The notes under the pieces were generated by a model that was not told where the DNA came from, ran no database searches, and saw nothing but the letters and a program-made list of their open reading frames with translations. 47,457 nucleotides of DNA from Candidatus Butyricimonas faecavium (GTDB lineage: Bacteria; Bacteroidota; Bacteroidia; Bacteroidales; Marinifilaceae), in assembly GCA_944321125.1 (NCBI GenBank), contig CALUKD010000027.1, positions 1-47,457 on the forward strand, given 5' to 3'. A program made the translations under genes and the position numbers. Positions 33,486 through 41,464 of this stretch are shown in pieces (position 1 is the stretch's first letter; each line of letters opens with the position of its first letter).

Positions 33486-35204
33486 TTAGAGTGGTTTCTT
33501 TTGATCATTTTTCTTGTAAGCCTCCATTACCGTGCGTAACGTGGCATCCGTGAATGCGGCATTTTCCCCGAGCAAACAAGCTACTTGTTGGACAGTTTCC
33601 ATATGTTTCTTGATTACCTCTTGAGTTTTCTCAAGCATCCATTCTTTACGAACGTAAGGTTCGCGTAAATCTTGCAATAACCCGAAAACTAACCGGTGGG
33701 GTTGTATGTTATAGATGGATATAATCCATGTTCGATCTTCTTCCCGTACTTGTCGTTCGATAATTTCTTTTCCGGTTGTCAACACGGCACGGAATAAATC
33801 TTCGTAGGAACAAATATTTTTTAGGGCAACTCCATTTAATCCGGGATCAACTTCGTAAATAGAGGCAATGTCCTCTCCCATGAGAGTGGCACAGGATTGA
33901 TTCATATCCACAACTTTCAATTCCGAGTTGACGAGTAATACTCCGGCCGGAATCTTTTGGAGGAGTACAGTGGCCTTATCATGAGCGATTTTTCTCATGT
34001 AAGATACACACATATTTTCCTCGGCTCGTCCTTCCAGCATGGCAATGGCGAAGTCCCGGCAACTATCGTACCCACAACCACTGCAGTTTAGTTCGTCTTC
34101 TGGTCCGGTTTTACCCACAACGGCCATGGCTTGTTTGATCTCCTCTTCCGTATAGGTATGATCTTGCACTTGAGAGTCTTTACAGAATAAAATCTGCAAA
34201 TCAATATTTTTGAAATCATTTTTGGGATTTCCCAATTCCGATTGGTGGATAATCTCGTATCTTTTTAGGGCCGGGGATATATGGCTTAATTTGGCAGGAC
34301 CGTTAATGCATCCGCCCTTACAGGCCAGTAATTCCAAAAAAATGGAATCGTTTTCCCGGTGCGAATCGAGTTCTTTCAACACGTCTTTCACGGTTGAAAG
34401 TTCTGAAAATGCCATGTGATGTATTTGTTTTTTACCCTCTTGCATTCCTTTTAGCATCCCACCTTCAATGGGATAGTAAGCACCCATGCCGGAGCGGTAA
34501 GGCACAAAATGGGCTTCTGGTTGATTCGGGGCGATATTTTTCAAGTTGATGTTGGATTGTTCAAACCATTTTTTAAGGTCTTTGAACGTGATCACTACGT
34601 CAACGAGATTGTTAAAGTAATCAGCTTCCAGCTTTTTACAGATGCAAGGACCTGCAAACACGATTTTTATATCCTCTCCATACAGTTGTTTCAGAATCTT
34701 GGCATGAGCCAACATGGGAGAAATAATCGGAGTGATAAAACGTACATGATCCGGGGAATATTTTCGGATATATTCAACGACGACCGGACAAGCCGAGGAA
34801 ATATATACGCCACTCTCGGCTTTTTCTAGGAATTTTTCGGTTCGATCTGTAACGATTTCAGCTCCTAAAGCTGTTTCCGAAACACTTGTGAAACCTAAAC
34901 GCTTGATAGCAGCAATTAGCACGCTGGAATGTACCCCTTCGAATTCACTCACGTATGAAGGAGCCAGCGATAGAATAACTTTCGGGTTCTGTGTGAGGGT
35001 TAATTTCGCACGGGTTAACCCGTCTCTAATTTTTTTAGCTCCTGTCGGACATACTTGTGTACAATGCCCGCAGTAAATACAGCGATCTTCAATAATGGAT
35101 GCTTTGTTGTTCTCCATCCGGATGGCTTTTACGGGACATTCCCGGATACATTTATAGCAATCCTGACAATTGTCCGGTTCGGTGTAGATGGGTCTTAATT
35201 GCAT
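33486..35204 (-). CDS. Putative sensory [FeFe] hydrogenase with PAS domain (group C-like, HydS type)
   Basis: A 572-residue protein with two N-terminal [4Fe-4S] motifs (C13/16/19/23 and C42/45/48/52) and a divergent H-cluster domain (about 70-320). Its three motifs are SSACP (136-140), AGPCICKK (C187) and ELLACKGGCINGP (C295, C299). The cluster ligands are kept, but the proton-relay cysteine is alanine (A138) and the usual methionine of the third motif is leucine. An extra Fe-S module follows (C374, C377, C382, C399), then a PAS domain at about 408-505 and a short helical tail. There is no kinase domain. This layout matches sensory hydrogenases rather than enzymes for bulk H2 turnover. It overlaps the first ferredoxin gene by 10 bases. 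Confidence 0.88.
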   Translation of the reverse strand: MQLRPIYTEPDNCQDCYKCIRECPVKAIRMENNKASIIEDRCIYCGHCTQVCPTGAKKIRDGLTRAKLTLTQNPKVILSLAPSYVSEFEGVHSSVLIAAIKRLGFTSVSETALGAEIVTDRTEKFLEKAESGVYISSACPVVVEYIRKYSPDHVRFITPIISPMLAHAKILKQLYGEDIKIVFAGPCICKKLEADYFNNLVDVVITFKDLKKWFEQSNINLKNIAPNQPEAHFVPYRSGMGAYYPIEGGMLKGMQEGKKQIHHMAFSELSTVKDVLKELDSHRENDSIFLELLACKGGCINGPAKLSHISPALKRYEIIHQSELGNPKNDFKNIDLQILFCKDSQVQDHTYTEEEIKQAMAVVGKTGPEDELNCSGCGYDSCRDFAIAMLEGRAEENMCVSYMRKIAHDKATVLLQKIPAGVLLVNSELKVVDMNQSCATLMGEDIASIYEVDPGLNGVALKNICSYEDLFRAVLTTGKEIIERQVREEDRTWIISIYNIQPHRLVFGLLQDLREPYVRKEWMLEKTQEVIKKHMETVQQVACLLGENAAFTDATLRTVMEAYKKNDQKKPL

Positions 35205-35443
35205 GGAAATTCTTCTTGTAAGATTTTGTACAAACGCGAGAGGTTTACCTCTTCATACACTTTATCGTCGATCCGGATAATAGGACCTTTACTACACAAT
35301 TCTTCACATAAATGCCCACAAAAATCAATCTCTGCTTCCAAGTTGTTTTCACTCAGATATTTCTTGATTACTCCGAGGTTGGTGTTATTTCCCCGGGAAA
35401 AACAAGAGCTTCCTAAACAGATTCTGATCTGACGCTTTGGCAT
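35195..35443 (-). CDS. Thioredoxin-like [2Fe-2S] ferredoxin (first copy)
   Basis: An 82-residue thioredoxin-fold ferredoxin with C9 and C14 in RICLGSSCFSRGN and C42 and C46 in IDFCGHLCEELC, with C50 as a further cysteine. It resembles the small NuoE-like partners of [FeFe] hydrogenases. It is the first gene of the hydrogenase locus and overlaps the sensory hydrogenase gene by 10 bases, suggesting stoichiometric production of the two proteins. Confidence 0.85.
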   Translation of the reverse strand: MPKRQIRICLGSSCFSRGNNTNLGVIKKYLSENNLEAEIDFCGHLCEELCSKGPIIRIDDKVYEEVNLSRLYKILQEEFPCN

Positions 35444-35484
35444 ACTAGTAATTGTTCAATTATTCTATTGCTGCTTTTACGCTA

Positions 35485-35516
35485 CAAAAGTAGGATATTT
35501 ATTGTAATAAACCCAA
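35485..35516 (-). promoter_or_regulatory. Hydrogenase locus promoter
   Basis: On the minus strand there is a -7 element TACTTTTG (35485-35492) and a TTG at 35514-35516, 21 bp apart. The leader to the ATG at 35443 is about 35-40 nt. Confidence 0.55.
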
Positions 35517-35635
35517 TTATATTGCAACTTTAATATTGATATATCATTTTTACTTTCAAATTGTAACTTTTTTGATGTTGTTGAAAGGGGACTACTAGCA
35601 TATTGGTGGGCGAATCTTTTAGTTTGTGTACAAAA

Positions 35636-35665
35636 AAAATAGCTCCTTTTTACTGGAGCTATTTT
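35636..35665. terminator. Terminator downstream of secDF
   Basis: Perfect 11-bp arms AAAATAGCTCC and GGAGCTATTTT with an 8-base loop. On the minus strand it is followed by a long T-run (ATTTTTTTTG), 20 bases after the secDF stop. Confidence 0.88.
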
Positions 35666-35685
35666 GTATAAACTTGAGATGTTCT

Positions 35686-38600
35686 TTATTTTTTCTCTTC
35701 TGCTTTCTTTTTGAATCTTCTGGTCAAGTCGAAAGAAATAGGAGTTGCGATGAACAATGATGAGTATGTACCGACAATGATACCTACTAACAAGGCGAAA
35801 ATGAATCCCTTGATAGACGCACCTCCGAAAATAAATATGGCTAACAACACGACGATGGTTGATAATGAAGTACTGAACGTACGGCGTAGCGTGGAGTTCA
35901 AAGCGTCATTTACTACTTGTTTATCGTCCCGTTTCGGGTATAGTTTACGGTACTCACGGATACGGTCGAATACAACCACGGTATCGTTGATCGTGTAACC
36001 TACGACTGTCAATACGGCTGCGATAAAAGATTGGTCAACTTCCAATGAGAATGGTAACAGGCCTGCAAACAGAGAAAAAGCTCCGATTACGATGATCGTG
36101 TTATGAGCCAAACCGACAACTGCTCCGGCACCATATTGCCATTTTGAGAATCGTACCATAATGTAGATAAAGATACCGATCAAGGCGAACAATACCGACC
36201 AAACAGCAGCTCTGGTCATGTCTTCAGCCACGGCAGGACCAATCTTTTGGGTCTGTTGCAAGTGTACACTGCGGAAAGTTTCGTAGTCTGTTCCGGCAGG
36301 AAGAATTTCTTGTAACCCAACATATAATAATGAGTCTACATTTGCGTCAACATCAGCTCCGGTTTCGGCAATCCGGTATTTCGTGGTAATCTTTACGTTA
36401 TTTGCAGTTCCCACGGTCTTTACTTCTGGTGCACTTCCGTAAACTTTGGCTAGTTTCTCGGCGACATCACCTACTTGCACGTCTTGTGCGAAAGTCACGG
36501 TATAAGTTCTACCACCCACGAAGTCGATACCTTTATCCAAACCTCTGGTGAATAGAGATATGAAACAAAGTACAATTACGATACCGGAAATCGTGTAACT
36601 GATTTTTCGTTTTTGTAAGAAGGGGAATTTGGTATTTCTCAACCAATTTACAGTTAACGGGGTTGTGAAAGTAACCTTGTCACTCTTGGATGCAGCTCTT
36701 TCAAGGATCAAACGAGTGATAAAGATAGCCGTGAACAAAGATGAAAGAATACCGATGATCAATGTGGTAGCGAAACCTTTAATCGGACCTTCTCCAAAGT
36801 AGTACAGGATAAATCCGGTTAATAACGTAGTCAACTGACCGTCAATAATAGCGGAGTAGGCATTACTGTAACCTTCCTTGATAGCAAGTTTCAAGCCTTT
36901 GCCTGCTCTGATTTCCTCTTGGATACGTTCGTAGATCAACACGTTGGCGTCAACGGCCATACCCATGGTCAACACGATACCAGCGATACCGGGTAAGGTC
37001 AACACGGCTCCGATGGATGCGAGAATACCAAACAGGAAGAACAAGTTGGCAAGCAATGCGATATCGGCTGCCAAACCGGCATTCTTGCTATAGAAGAACA
37101 ACATATAGGCCAATACCAATACGAAAGCGATGATAAATGACCACATACCGGACTGGATAGCTTCTTTACCTAAAGATGCTCCTACCACTTCATCTGCAAT
37201 GATACGGGCAGGTGCTGGTAATTTACCTGATTTTAAAATATTTGCAAGGTCACCTGCTTCTTTCACGTCAAAACGTCCGGAAATCTGAGAGCTACCACCC
37301 TTGATCTCGTCGTTTACGTTAGGAGAAGATGCAACCATACCGTCAAGTACAATAGCGATACAGCGTCCGATATTATCTTTTGTCAGGCGAGCCCATGTTT
37401 TGGTTCCCTCTCCATTCATTTGCATAGAAACAACCGGACGACCTTGTTGATCATAGTCTTGTCTTGCATCGATTACAGCATCTCCTTCAAGCGGAGCTTT
37501 GCCGTTACGAGTGGTAATCTTGATAGCGTGTAAAGGAACCATACCGTTTACAGCTTTCATTTCCCACAACAAACGTGCATTTCTGGGGAAAGCTGCTTTT
37601 ACTTGCGGCAACCTTAAATAGGCGTTTATTTTGGCCGTATCTTTTATGTTGGCATATCCGATAGTTGAACCACCCACGGGTTGCCCTTGTTGAGTTATGT
37701 TGGGTGATAATATGGCAAGAAGTGGATGTTCTTTTTGGTATTCAGCCATGCTGCTTACCGTATTCAATGAATCAGATTCTCCTTGGATTGCATCTAGGAT
37801 GGCTGACTCTTTATCTTGTACTTTTGTTGTGTCAGTTACCTGTACGGTTGTTTCTTCATTCGTAATTTGGGAGGCTTGTGCGTCAAGAACCTCTTTTAAT
37901 TTTTGATCTGCGGCGGCTAAGTAGTTGATAAATGCATCTTCTCCTGCATCTTGTCCTTTTGCGTTGTCGAATGTTTCATAGAATTCCAATGCAGCAGTTC
38001 CTTGTAACAACTCTCTCACACGTTGTGGTTCTTTGATACCCGGCAACTCGATAACGATTCTTCCGGAGATATCAGCTTTACGAATATTAGGCTGAGCAAC
38101 GCCAAAACGGTCGATACGAGTACGAAGGATGTTAAACGTGTTGTCAATTGCTCCGTCAGCCTCTTTGCGGATTACGTCGAGCACTTCTTTGTTCGTAGCT
38201 CCGACTTTAATCTTTTCTTTCATTTCGTGTGTACCGAAAATGGCTGGAGATGCCAATTGCGCTCCCGGGGCAATCTTTTCGAAAGCCTCGCCGAAAAGAG
38301 TCACGAAGTCTTTAGGACTGGAAACTCTCATTTTCACGGCTTCCTCGATTGCTTGATTGAACGCGGGGTCCGTACTGTGGTTTGCCAGACTTTTTACCAC
38401 GTCGACCACGTCAACTTCCATGGTCACGTTCATACCACCCTTCAAGTCTAGGCCGAGGTTTAGTTCCAGCTCCTTACATTCCTTGTATGTGAACTTGGCT
38501 AAACCGAGGAAATTGTAGACGGGTTGATTTGCGACCGAATCTAAATACTCTTTCTCTTTAATAGGGTTACCGTTGGCGAACTCTTTCGCCGCGTTCTCTA

Positions 38601-38691
38601 CCTGGTTGGTTTTATAAGTAAAAAACAACTGATAAAGACTCACCAATGCCAAAGCAACAGCGAGTAGTGTAATCGCTCCTTTATTCTGCAT
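35686..38691 (-). CDS. secDF: Protein translocase subunit SecDF (fused)
   Basis: A 1001-residue fusion of SecD and SecF, the proton-driven accessory of the Sec translocon that pulls proteins through on the periplasmic side. The SecD half has an N-terminal membrane helix, the P1 start ELNLGLDLKGGMNVTMEVDV, a long periplasmic domain, and the membrane block with GIAGIVLTMGMAVDANVLIYERI. The SecF half starts near residue 690 and has FTRGLDKGIDFVGGRTYTVT and GYTINDTVVVFDRIRE. Twelve membrane segments are expected. The single-chain form is the rule in Bacteroidetes. It is a monocistronic unit with its own -7 element and terminator. Confidence 0.96.
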   Translation of the reverse strand: MQNKGAITLLAVALALVSLYQLFFTYKTNQVENAAKEFANGNPIKEKEYLDSVANQPVYNFLGLAKFTYKECKELELNLGLDLKGGMNVTMEVDVVDVVKSLANHSTDPAFNQAIEEAVKMRVSSPKDFVTLFGEAFEKIAPGAQLASPAIFGTHEMKEKIKVGATNKEVLDVIRKEADGAIDNTFNILRTRIDRFGVAQPNIRKADISGRIVIELPGIKEPQRVRELLQGTAALEFYETFDNAKGQDAGEDAFINYLAAADQKLKEVLDAQASQITNEETTVQVTDTTKVQDKESAILDAIQGESDSLNTVSSMAEYQKEHPLLAILSPNITQQGQPVGGSTIGYANIKDTAKINAYLRLPQVKAAFPRNARLLWEMKAVNGMVPLHAIKITTRNGKAPLEGDAVIDARQDYDQQGRPVVSMQMNGEGTKTWARLTKDNIGRCIAIVLDGMVASSPNVNDEIKGGSSQISGRFDVKEAGDLANILKSGKLPAPARIIADEVVGASLGKEAIQSGMWSFIIAFVLVLAYMLFFYSKNAGLAADIALLANLFFLFGILASIGAVLTLPGIAGIVLTMGMAVDANVLIYERIQEEIRAGKGLKLAIKEGYSNAYSAIIDGQLTTLLTGFILYYFGEGPIKGFATTLIIGILSSLFTAIFITRLILERAASKSDKVTFTTPLTVNWLRNTKFPFLQKRKISYTISGIVIVLCFISLFTRGLDKGIDFVGGRTYTVTFAQDVQVGDVAEKLAKVYGSAPEVKTVGTANNVKITTKYRIAETGADVDANVDSLLYVGLQEILPAGTDYETFRSVHLQQTQKIGPAVAEDMTRAAVWSVLFALIGIFIYIMVRFSKWQYGAGAVVGLAHNTIIVIGAFSLFAGLLPFSLEVDQSFIAAVLTVVGYTINDTVVVFDRIREYRKLYPKRDDKQVVNDALNSTLRRTFSTSLSTIVVLLAIFIFGGASIKGFIFALLVGIIVGTYSSLFIATPISFDLTRRFKKKAEEKK

Positions 38692-38752
38692 CTGTTTAAT
38701 GAATTTATAATTACTTAAGCTTCAATTCTTCTTTTAACACATATTTAGTGCG

Positions 38753-38760
38753 CAAAAGTA
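38753..38760 (-). promoter_or_regulatory. secDF -7 element
   Basis: TACTTTTG on the minus strand, about 60 bases before the secDF ATG. Candidate -33 elements lie at 12- or 25-bp spacing, neither ideal. Confidence 0.45.
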
Positions 38761-38788
38761 TAACAATTTTTTCAAAATTGCTATACAA

Positions 38789-39214
38789 TTAGGCAGATAC
38801 TTTTAATGTTAACTCCTTATTTCCATAATCAATGACCGCTTTATGTTTGACTAGAAAATCACTTCCCAACAATCCGGCAATCCTGCGTTGCAGATGTTTG
38901 TCGTATAAAGAATTCACATACTGCAAATCAATGACTGCCGCATGTATGTTCTCGACCGTGTGATTACCGATTTGTAGAGCCGTGATATTCACAAGCTGAA
39001 CTTCATTAATTTCTCCACACACTCCTCCGGAATTAATTTCGGAAACGTCATCCAACGGCTCATAACTAAACGGTGTAAGTTTGTCTATGACCGTCACGGA
39101 TGCGCCCGTGTCTATAATGAAATCTCCCTCAATGCTACCGATTTGCAGAGAGACGATGATGTGAAAGCTGTTATCTTCCAGTTCAACAATCTCTATCGGA
39201 ATCTTTATCTCCAT
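38789..39214 (-). CDS. Retropepsin-like aspartic protease
   Basis: A 141-residue single-domain protein of the retropepsin-like aspartyl protease class. The catalytic motif is FIIDTGASVTVID (Asp near residue 33), preceded by the flap-like strand IIVSLQIGSIEGD and followed by the hydrophobic-hydrophobic-Gly motif in IAGLLGSDFLVKHKAVIDYG. It is half the size of a pepsin, so it would work as a dimer. There is no signal peptide, suggesting a cytosolic location. The frame opens at 39232, but that lies within the -7 element, so the ATG at 39214 is preferred. It has its own promoter. Confidence 0.85.
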   Translation of the reverse strand: MEIKIPIEIVELEDNSFHIIVSLQIGSIEGDFIIDTGASVTVIDKLTPFSYEPLDDVSEINSGGVCGEINEVQLVNITALQIGNHTVENIHAAVIDLQYVNSLYDKHLQRRIAGLLGSDFLVKHKAVIDYGNKELTLKVSA

Positions 39215-39229
39215 ATTTAAAAGTTTGTA

Positions 39230-39259
39230 CAAACATACGCATTTTAGGTGAAATCCAAA
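39230..39259 (-). promoter_or_regulatory. Promoter of the retropepsin-like gene
   Basis: On the minus strand there is TTTG (39256-39259), an 18-bp spacer and TATGTTTG (39230-39237). Both elements match the consensus. The leader is only about 10 nt. Confidence 0.65.
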
Positions 39260-39338
39260 AAAGCGGGATGTTAATTTCAGAAAGAAATCGAGGAATAAAG
39301 CTAATAATTACGATCTATTAATTCCCGTATATGCTGTT

Positions 39339-39620
39339 TTAGCATGATATAAATAAGCAGTTGAACGTGTAAGTGGTTGTTAACGAGGAAAATATTGTGG
39401 ATATAATTCCCAATAAAATCATGTTGGTTGTTTGAAATTTGATGTTGTAAAAGCATATGATTAAGCTGACTATGGATTGCAATCCGGAAATCCCGGAGAT
39501 CATTAGGGCAAAATAATGGCCGAAACGGTTGTCATATATTCCTATCGAGTACAAGGTGACTAAAAAAACAACGAGTAGGGATAACGTGATGGATAAGTTA
39601 TGAATCCAGAATTTTTTCAT
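39339..39620 (-). CDS. Small hydrophobic membrane protein, unknown
   Basis: A 93-residue protein with about three membrane segments (roughly 7-28, 36-58 and 63-85) and little else. I do not recognise a family. It lies downstream of creD on the same strand, 58 bases after its stop, with a long hairpin in the gap, so it may be the last gene of the creD unit. An ATG at 39656 would lengthen it by 12 basic residues but would start inside the hairpin. Coding status is likely but not certain. Confidence 0.5.
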   Translation of the reverse strand: MKKFWIHNLSITLSLLVVFLVTLYSIGIYDNRFGHYFALMISGISGLQSIVSLIICFYNIKFQTTNMILLGIISTIFSSLTTTYTFNCLFISC

Positions 39621-39637
39621 ATTGTAATCGATTTTTA

Positions 39638-39671
39638 TTTTTCTCTTTCCGGTCAACCGAAAAGAGAAAAA
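39638..39671 (-). promoter_or_regulatory. Long hairpin between creD and the small membrane-protein gene
   Basis: Two 16-base arms (39638-39653 and 39656-39671) pair with one mismatch around a 2-base loop. On the minus strand the tail is A-rich, not T-rich, so it is not a standard terminator. It may stabilise or process the creD transcript or limit translation of the small ORF, whose ATG is 17 bases away. Confidence 0.55.
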
Positions 39672-39678
39672 GTTGTTA

Positions 39679-41076
39679 TTAGTTATTATACCAGTTTATT
39701 TTTTGTGAGAAATACATGATGATTGCCAAGATAACGAATAATCCGATGCTCCCTACCAAGAGTGCGTAGGTTTCCAGTTGGATTAGGAAGAAGATGTAGG
39801 CGTAAAGGCAAGCTAGAAGCCCTCCGATTGTGAATGCCGTTTTCTTTATTTTTAAAATGCCGATCATGTAGAACGTGATAAGTAACGTGGTCATAAGAGC
39901 AGAGATGATATATGCGGGGGTGAAACCGATATGTTCGGATGTGGAAATTAATAGGGTGTAGAACAAGCATAGAGCCAGTCCGATAAGTAAATATTGAACC
40001 GGATGAATGTTCTTTTTCTGGAATATTTCCACGAAGAAACTGACAACGAAAGTCAAAATGATGATTAAAAAGGCGTATTTAGCGGAGCGCATGGATTTTT
40101 GGTATTGGTCTACCGGGAACAGGAGATTTACCCCGAAGGCGGATTCCGTGATGGCATAGTTCGTGTATTGGAAGCCTAGATTGTCATCTGCCATATCTCT
40201 GTACTCGTTCGCGGGGGTACGATAGGGACTCTCTTTGATAATCTGTGAATAGTTCCGGTTGAATTCCAGTACTTCCCATTTACTCGTAAACCCTTCTGTC
40301 GAGACCTTGCGTTCTGTGGGTAAAAAGGCTCCATTAAAGCTTGGGGTTTGACAGTTTGAACGAATGGCGACTTGTGTTGTTCTGCCAAGAGGGGTAAATT
40401 GGATGGACTCGGAGCCTTTCAGTTTGAGTTTTATCGTGAAATGTACGACCGAATCGTTTACGAACAGTTGTTGTGGCGTAATTTTGGATGATATACCGGA
40501 AATAACAAGACTGTGAGGATCAACCCCAGGCGTAAAATCCAATTTTTGATTGTTCCATTCGAGTGCGATTTGTTCGTTGATCCCTCGTAAATCACTGATT
40601 CCAAGATTGATTGTGACACCTTCTATTGGTTTGCTTTCGGGGAGTAGATTGCTTTCTTTCAGATCTTTGGCCGAGAATGTTCCTGAAATCTCCAATGTGG
40701 AATTGTAAACGATAATTTCATATAATCCTCGTTTGAGCTCTTGGGTATTAACATCTCCGGTGATGTTTAGCCGTTCGGGGAGGTAGTTAATATATCCCCT
40801 TTTATCCTCTCCTTTTTCGTTCTGGTAAAAATAGGGGATGGTTAATACTGGGCCAATGAGAGTTTGAGATTTGCTCCATTTTTGTTGAACCTCTTGTGCG
40901 GCAGCATTTGCCGTCATTTCCCTTTCGTTGATTAGTCCCCGGATCATGCTCATGGGAATGAAAGACAATAGGATCAGGAAGGCAATGAGTACAATCTTTA
41001 GGATTAAAGAATCCTGTTTGTTGAGACTTTTTCGTGTGCTGTTGTCTTTTTGATTTTTTGCTGTTTGTTCGTCCAT
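39679..41076 (-). CDS. creD: CreD-family inner membrane protein
   Basis: A 465-residue CreD homologue (cell envelope integrity/inner membrane protein family). There is one membrane helix at about 26-45 (LKIVLIAFLILLSFIPMSMI), then the family motif MIRGLINERE, a large periplasmic domain (about 60-335) with QTLIGPVLTIPYF and DDNLGFQYTNYAITESAFGV, and five or six closely packed C-terminal helices (about 340-460). In E. coli, creD belongs to the CreBC regulon; in Bacteroidetes it is often beside a winged-helix regulator, as here. Its function is not known in detail but is linked to envelope stress. A CTTTG-N5-CAAAG palindrome lies just upstream. Confidence 0.92.
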   Translation of the reverse strand: MDEQTAKNQKDNSTRKSLNKQDSLILKIVLIAFLILLSFIPMSMIRGLINEREMTANAAAQEVQQKWSKSQTLIGPVLTIPYFYQNEKGEDKRGYINYLPERLNITGDVNTQELKRGLYEIIVYNSTLEISGTFSAKDLKESNLLPESKPIEGVTINLGISDLRGINEQIALEWNNQKLDFTPGVDPHSLVISGISSKITPQQLFVNDSVVHFTIKLKLKGSESIQFTPLGRTTQVAIRSNCQTPSFNGAFLPTERKVSTEGFTSKWEVLEFNRNYSQIIKESPYRTPANEYRDMADDNLGFQYTNYAITESAFGVNLLFPVDQYQKSMRSAKYAFLIIILTFVVSFFVEIFQKKNIHPVQYLLIGLALCLFYTLLISTSEHIGFTPAYIISALMTTLLITFYMIGILKIKKTAFTIGGLLACLYAYIFFLIQLETYALLVGSIGLFVILAIIMYFSQKINWYNN

Positions 41077-41108
41077 AGTGTATCGTATTTAATATGGTTT
41101 AAAAAGAA

Positions 41109-41123
41109 CTTTGAATTTCAAAG
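41109..41123. promoter_or_regulatory. Candidate operator upstream of creD
   Basis: CTTTG-AATTT-CAAAG, part of a larger palindrome ACTTTGAA-T-TTCAAAGT (41108-41124). The same CTTTG-N5-CAAAG arrangement is at 42132-42146. The right half overlaps a -7-like sequence on the minus strand. Confidence 0.5.
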
Positions 41124-41141
41124 TGTAATAGGTAAAAAAAA

Positions 41142-41444
41142 TTATATATTTTGCTTCCTTAAAAACTCTTCCAAGGCGTTTAAGTGTTTTGTAAAAGCTT
41201 CCCGGCCTTTCTGCGTGATGGAGAACGTTGTGTTGGGGCGCCGTCCGATGAATTGTTTCTGGCATTGGATATATCCCAATTCCTCAAGACTCCTCGTGTG
41301 GCTGGCTAGGTTCCCGTCCGTGAGATCGAGTAAATTCTTGAGTGTCACGAAATCTACCGATTCATTGACAATCAAGATGGACATGATCCCTAGGCGTGCC
41401 TTACTTTCAAAAGCCTTGTTTATATTTTCCAAGTATTCTTTCAT
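41142..41444 (-). CDS. Winged-helix transcriptional regulator (HTH_34-like)
   Basis: A 100-residue regulator consisting of one winged-helix domain: helix 1 (INKAFESKARLGIMSILIVN), the helix-turn-helix (VTLKNLLDLTDGNLASHTRSLEELGYI) and the wing (FIGRRPNTTFSITQKGREAFTKHL). It resembles PF13601-type MarR/ArsR-like proteins that bind as dimers. It has no ligand domain. It lies 20 bases after the membrane-protein gene and 65 bases before creD, and probably controls both through the shared palindrome, including its own operon. Confidence 0.88.
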   Translation of the reverse strand: MKEYLENINKAFESKARLGIMSILIVNESVDFVTLKNLLDLTDGNLASHTRSLEELGYIQCQKQFIGRRPNTTFSITQKGREAFTKHLNALEEFLRKQNI

Positions 41445-41464
41445 GGATTGCGATTTACACTTGG

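Noticed and set aside
32807-39052. Further GTCATCC copies (in the phosphatase and protease genes)
   Set aside because: They lie inside coding sequence and lack the T-tract and the TTGC at fixed spacing.
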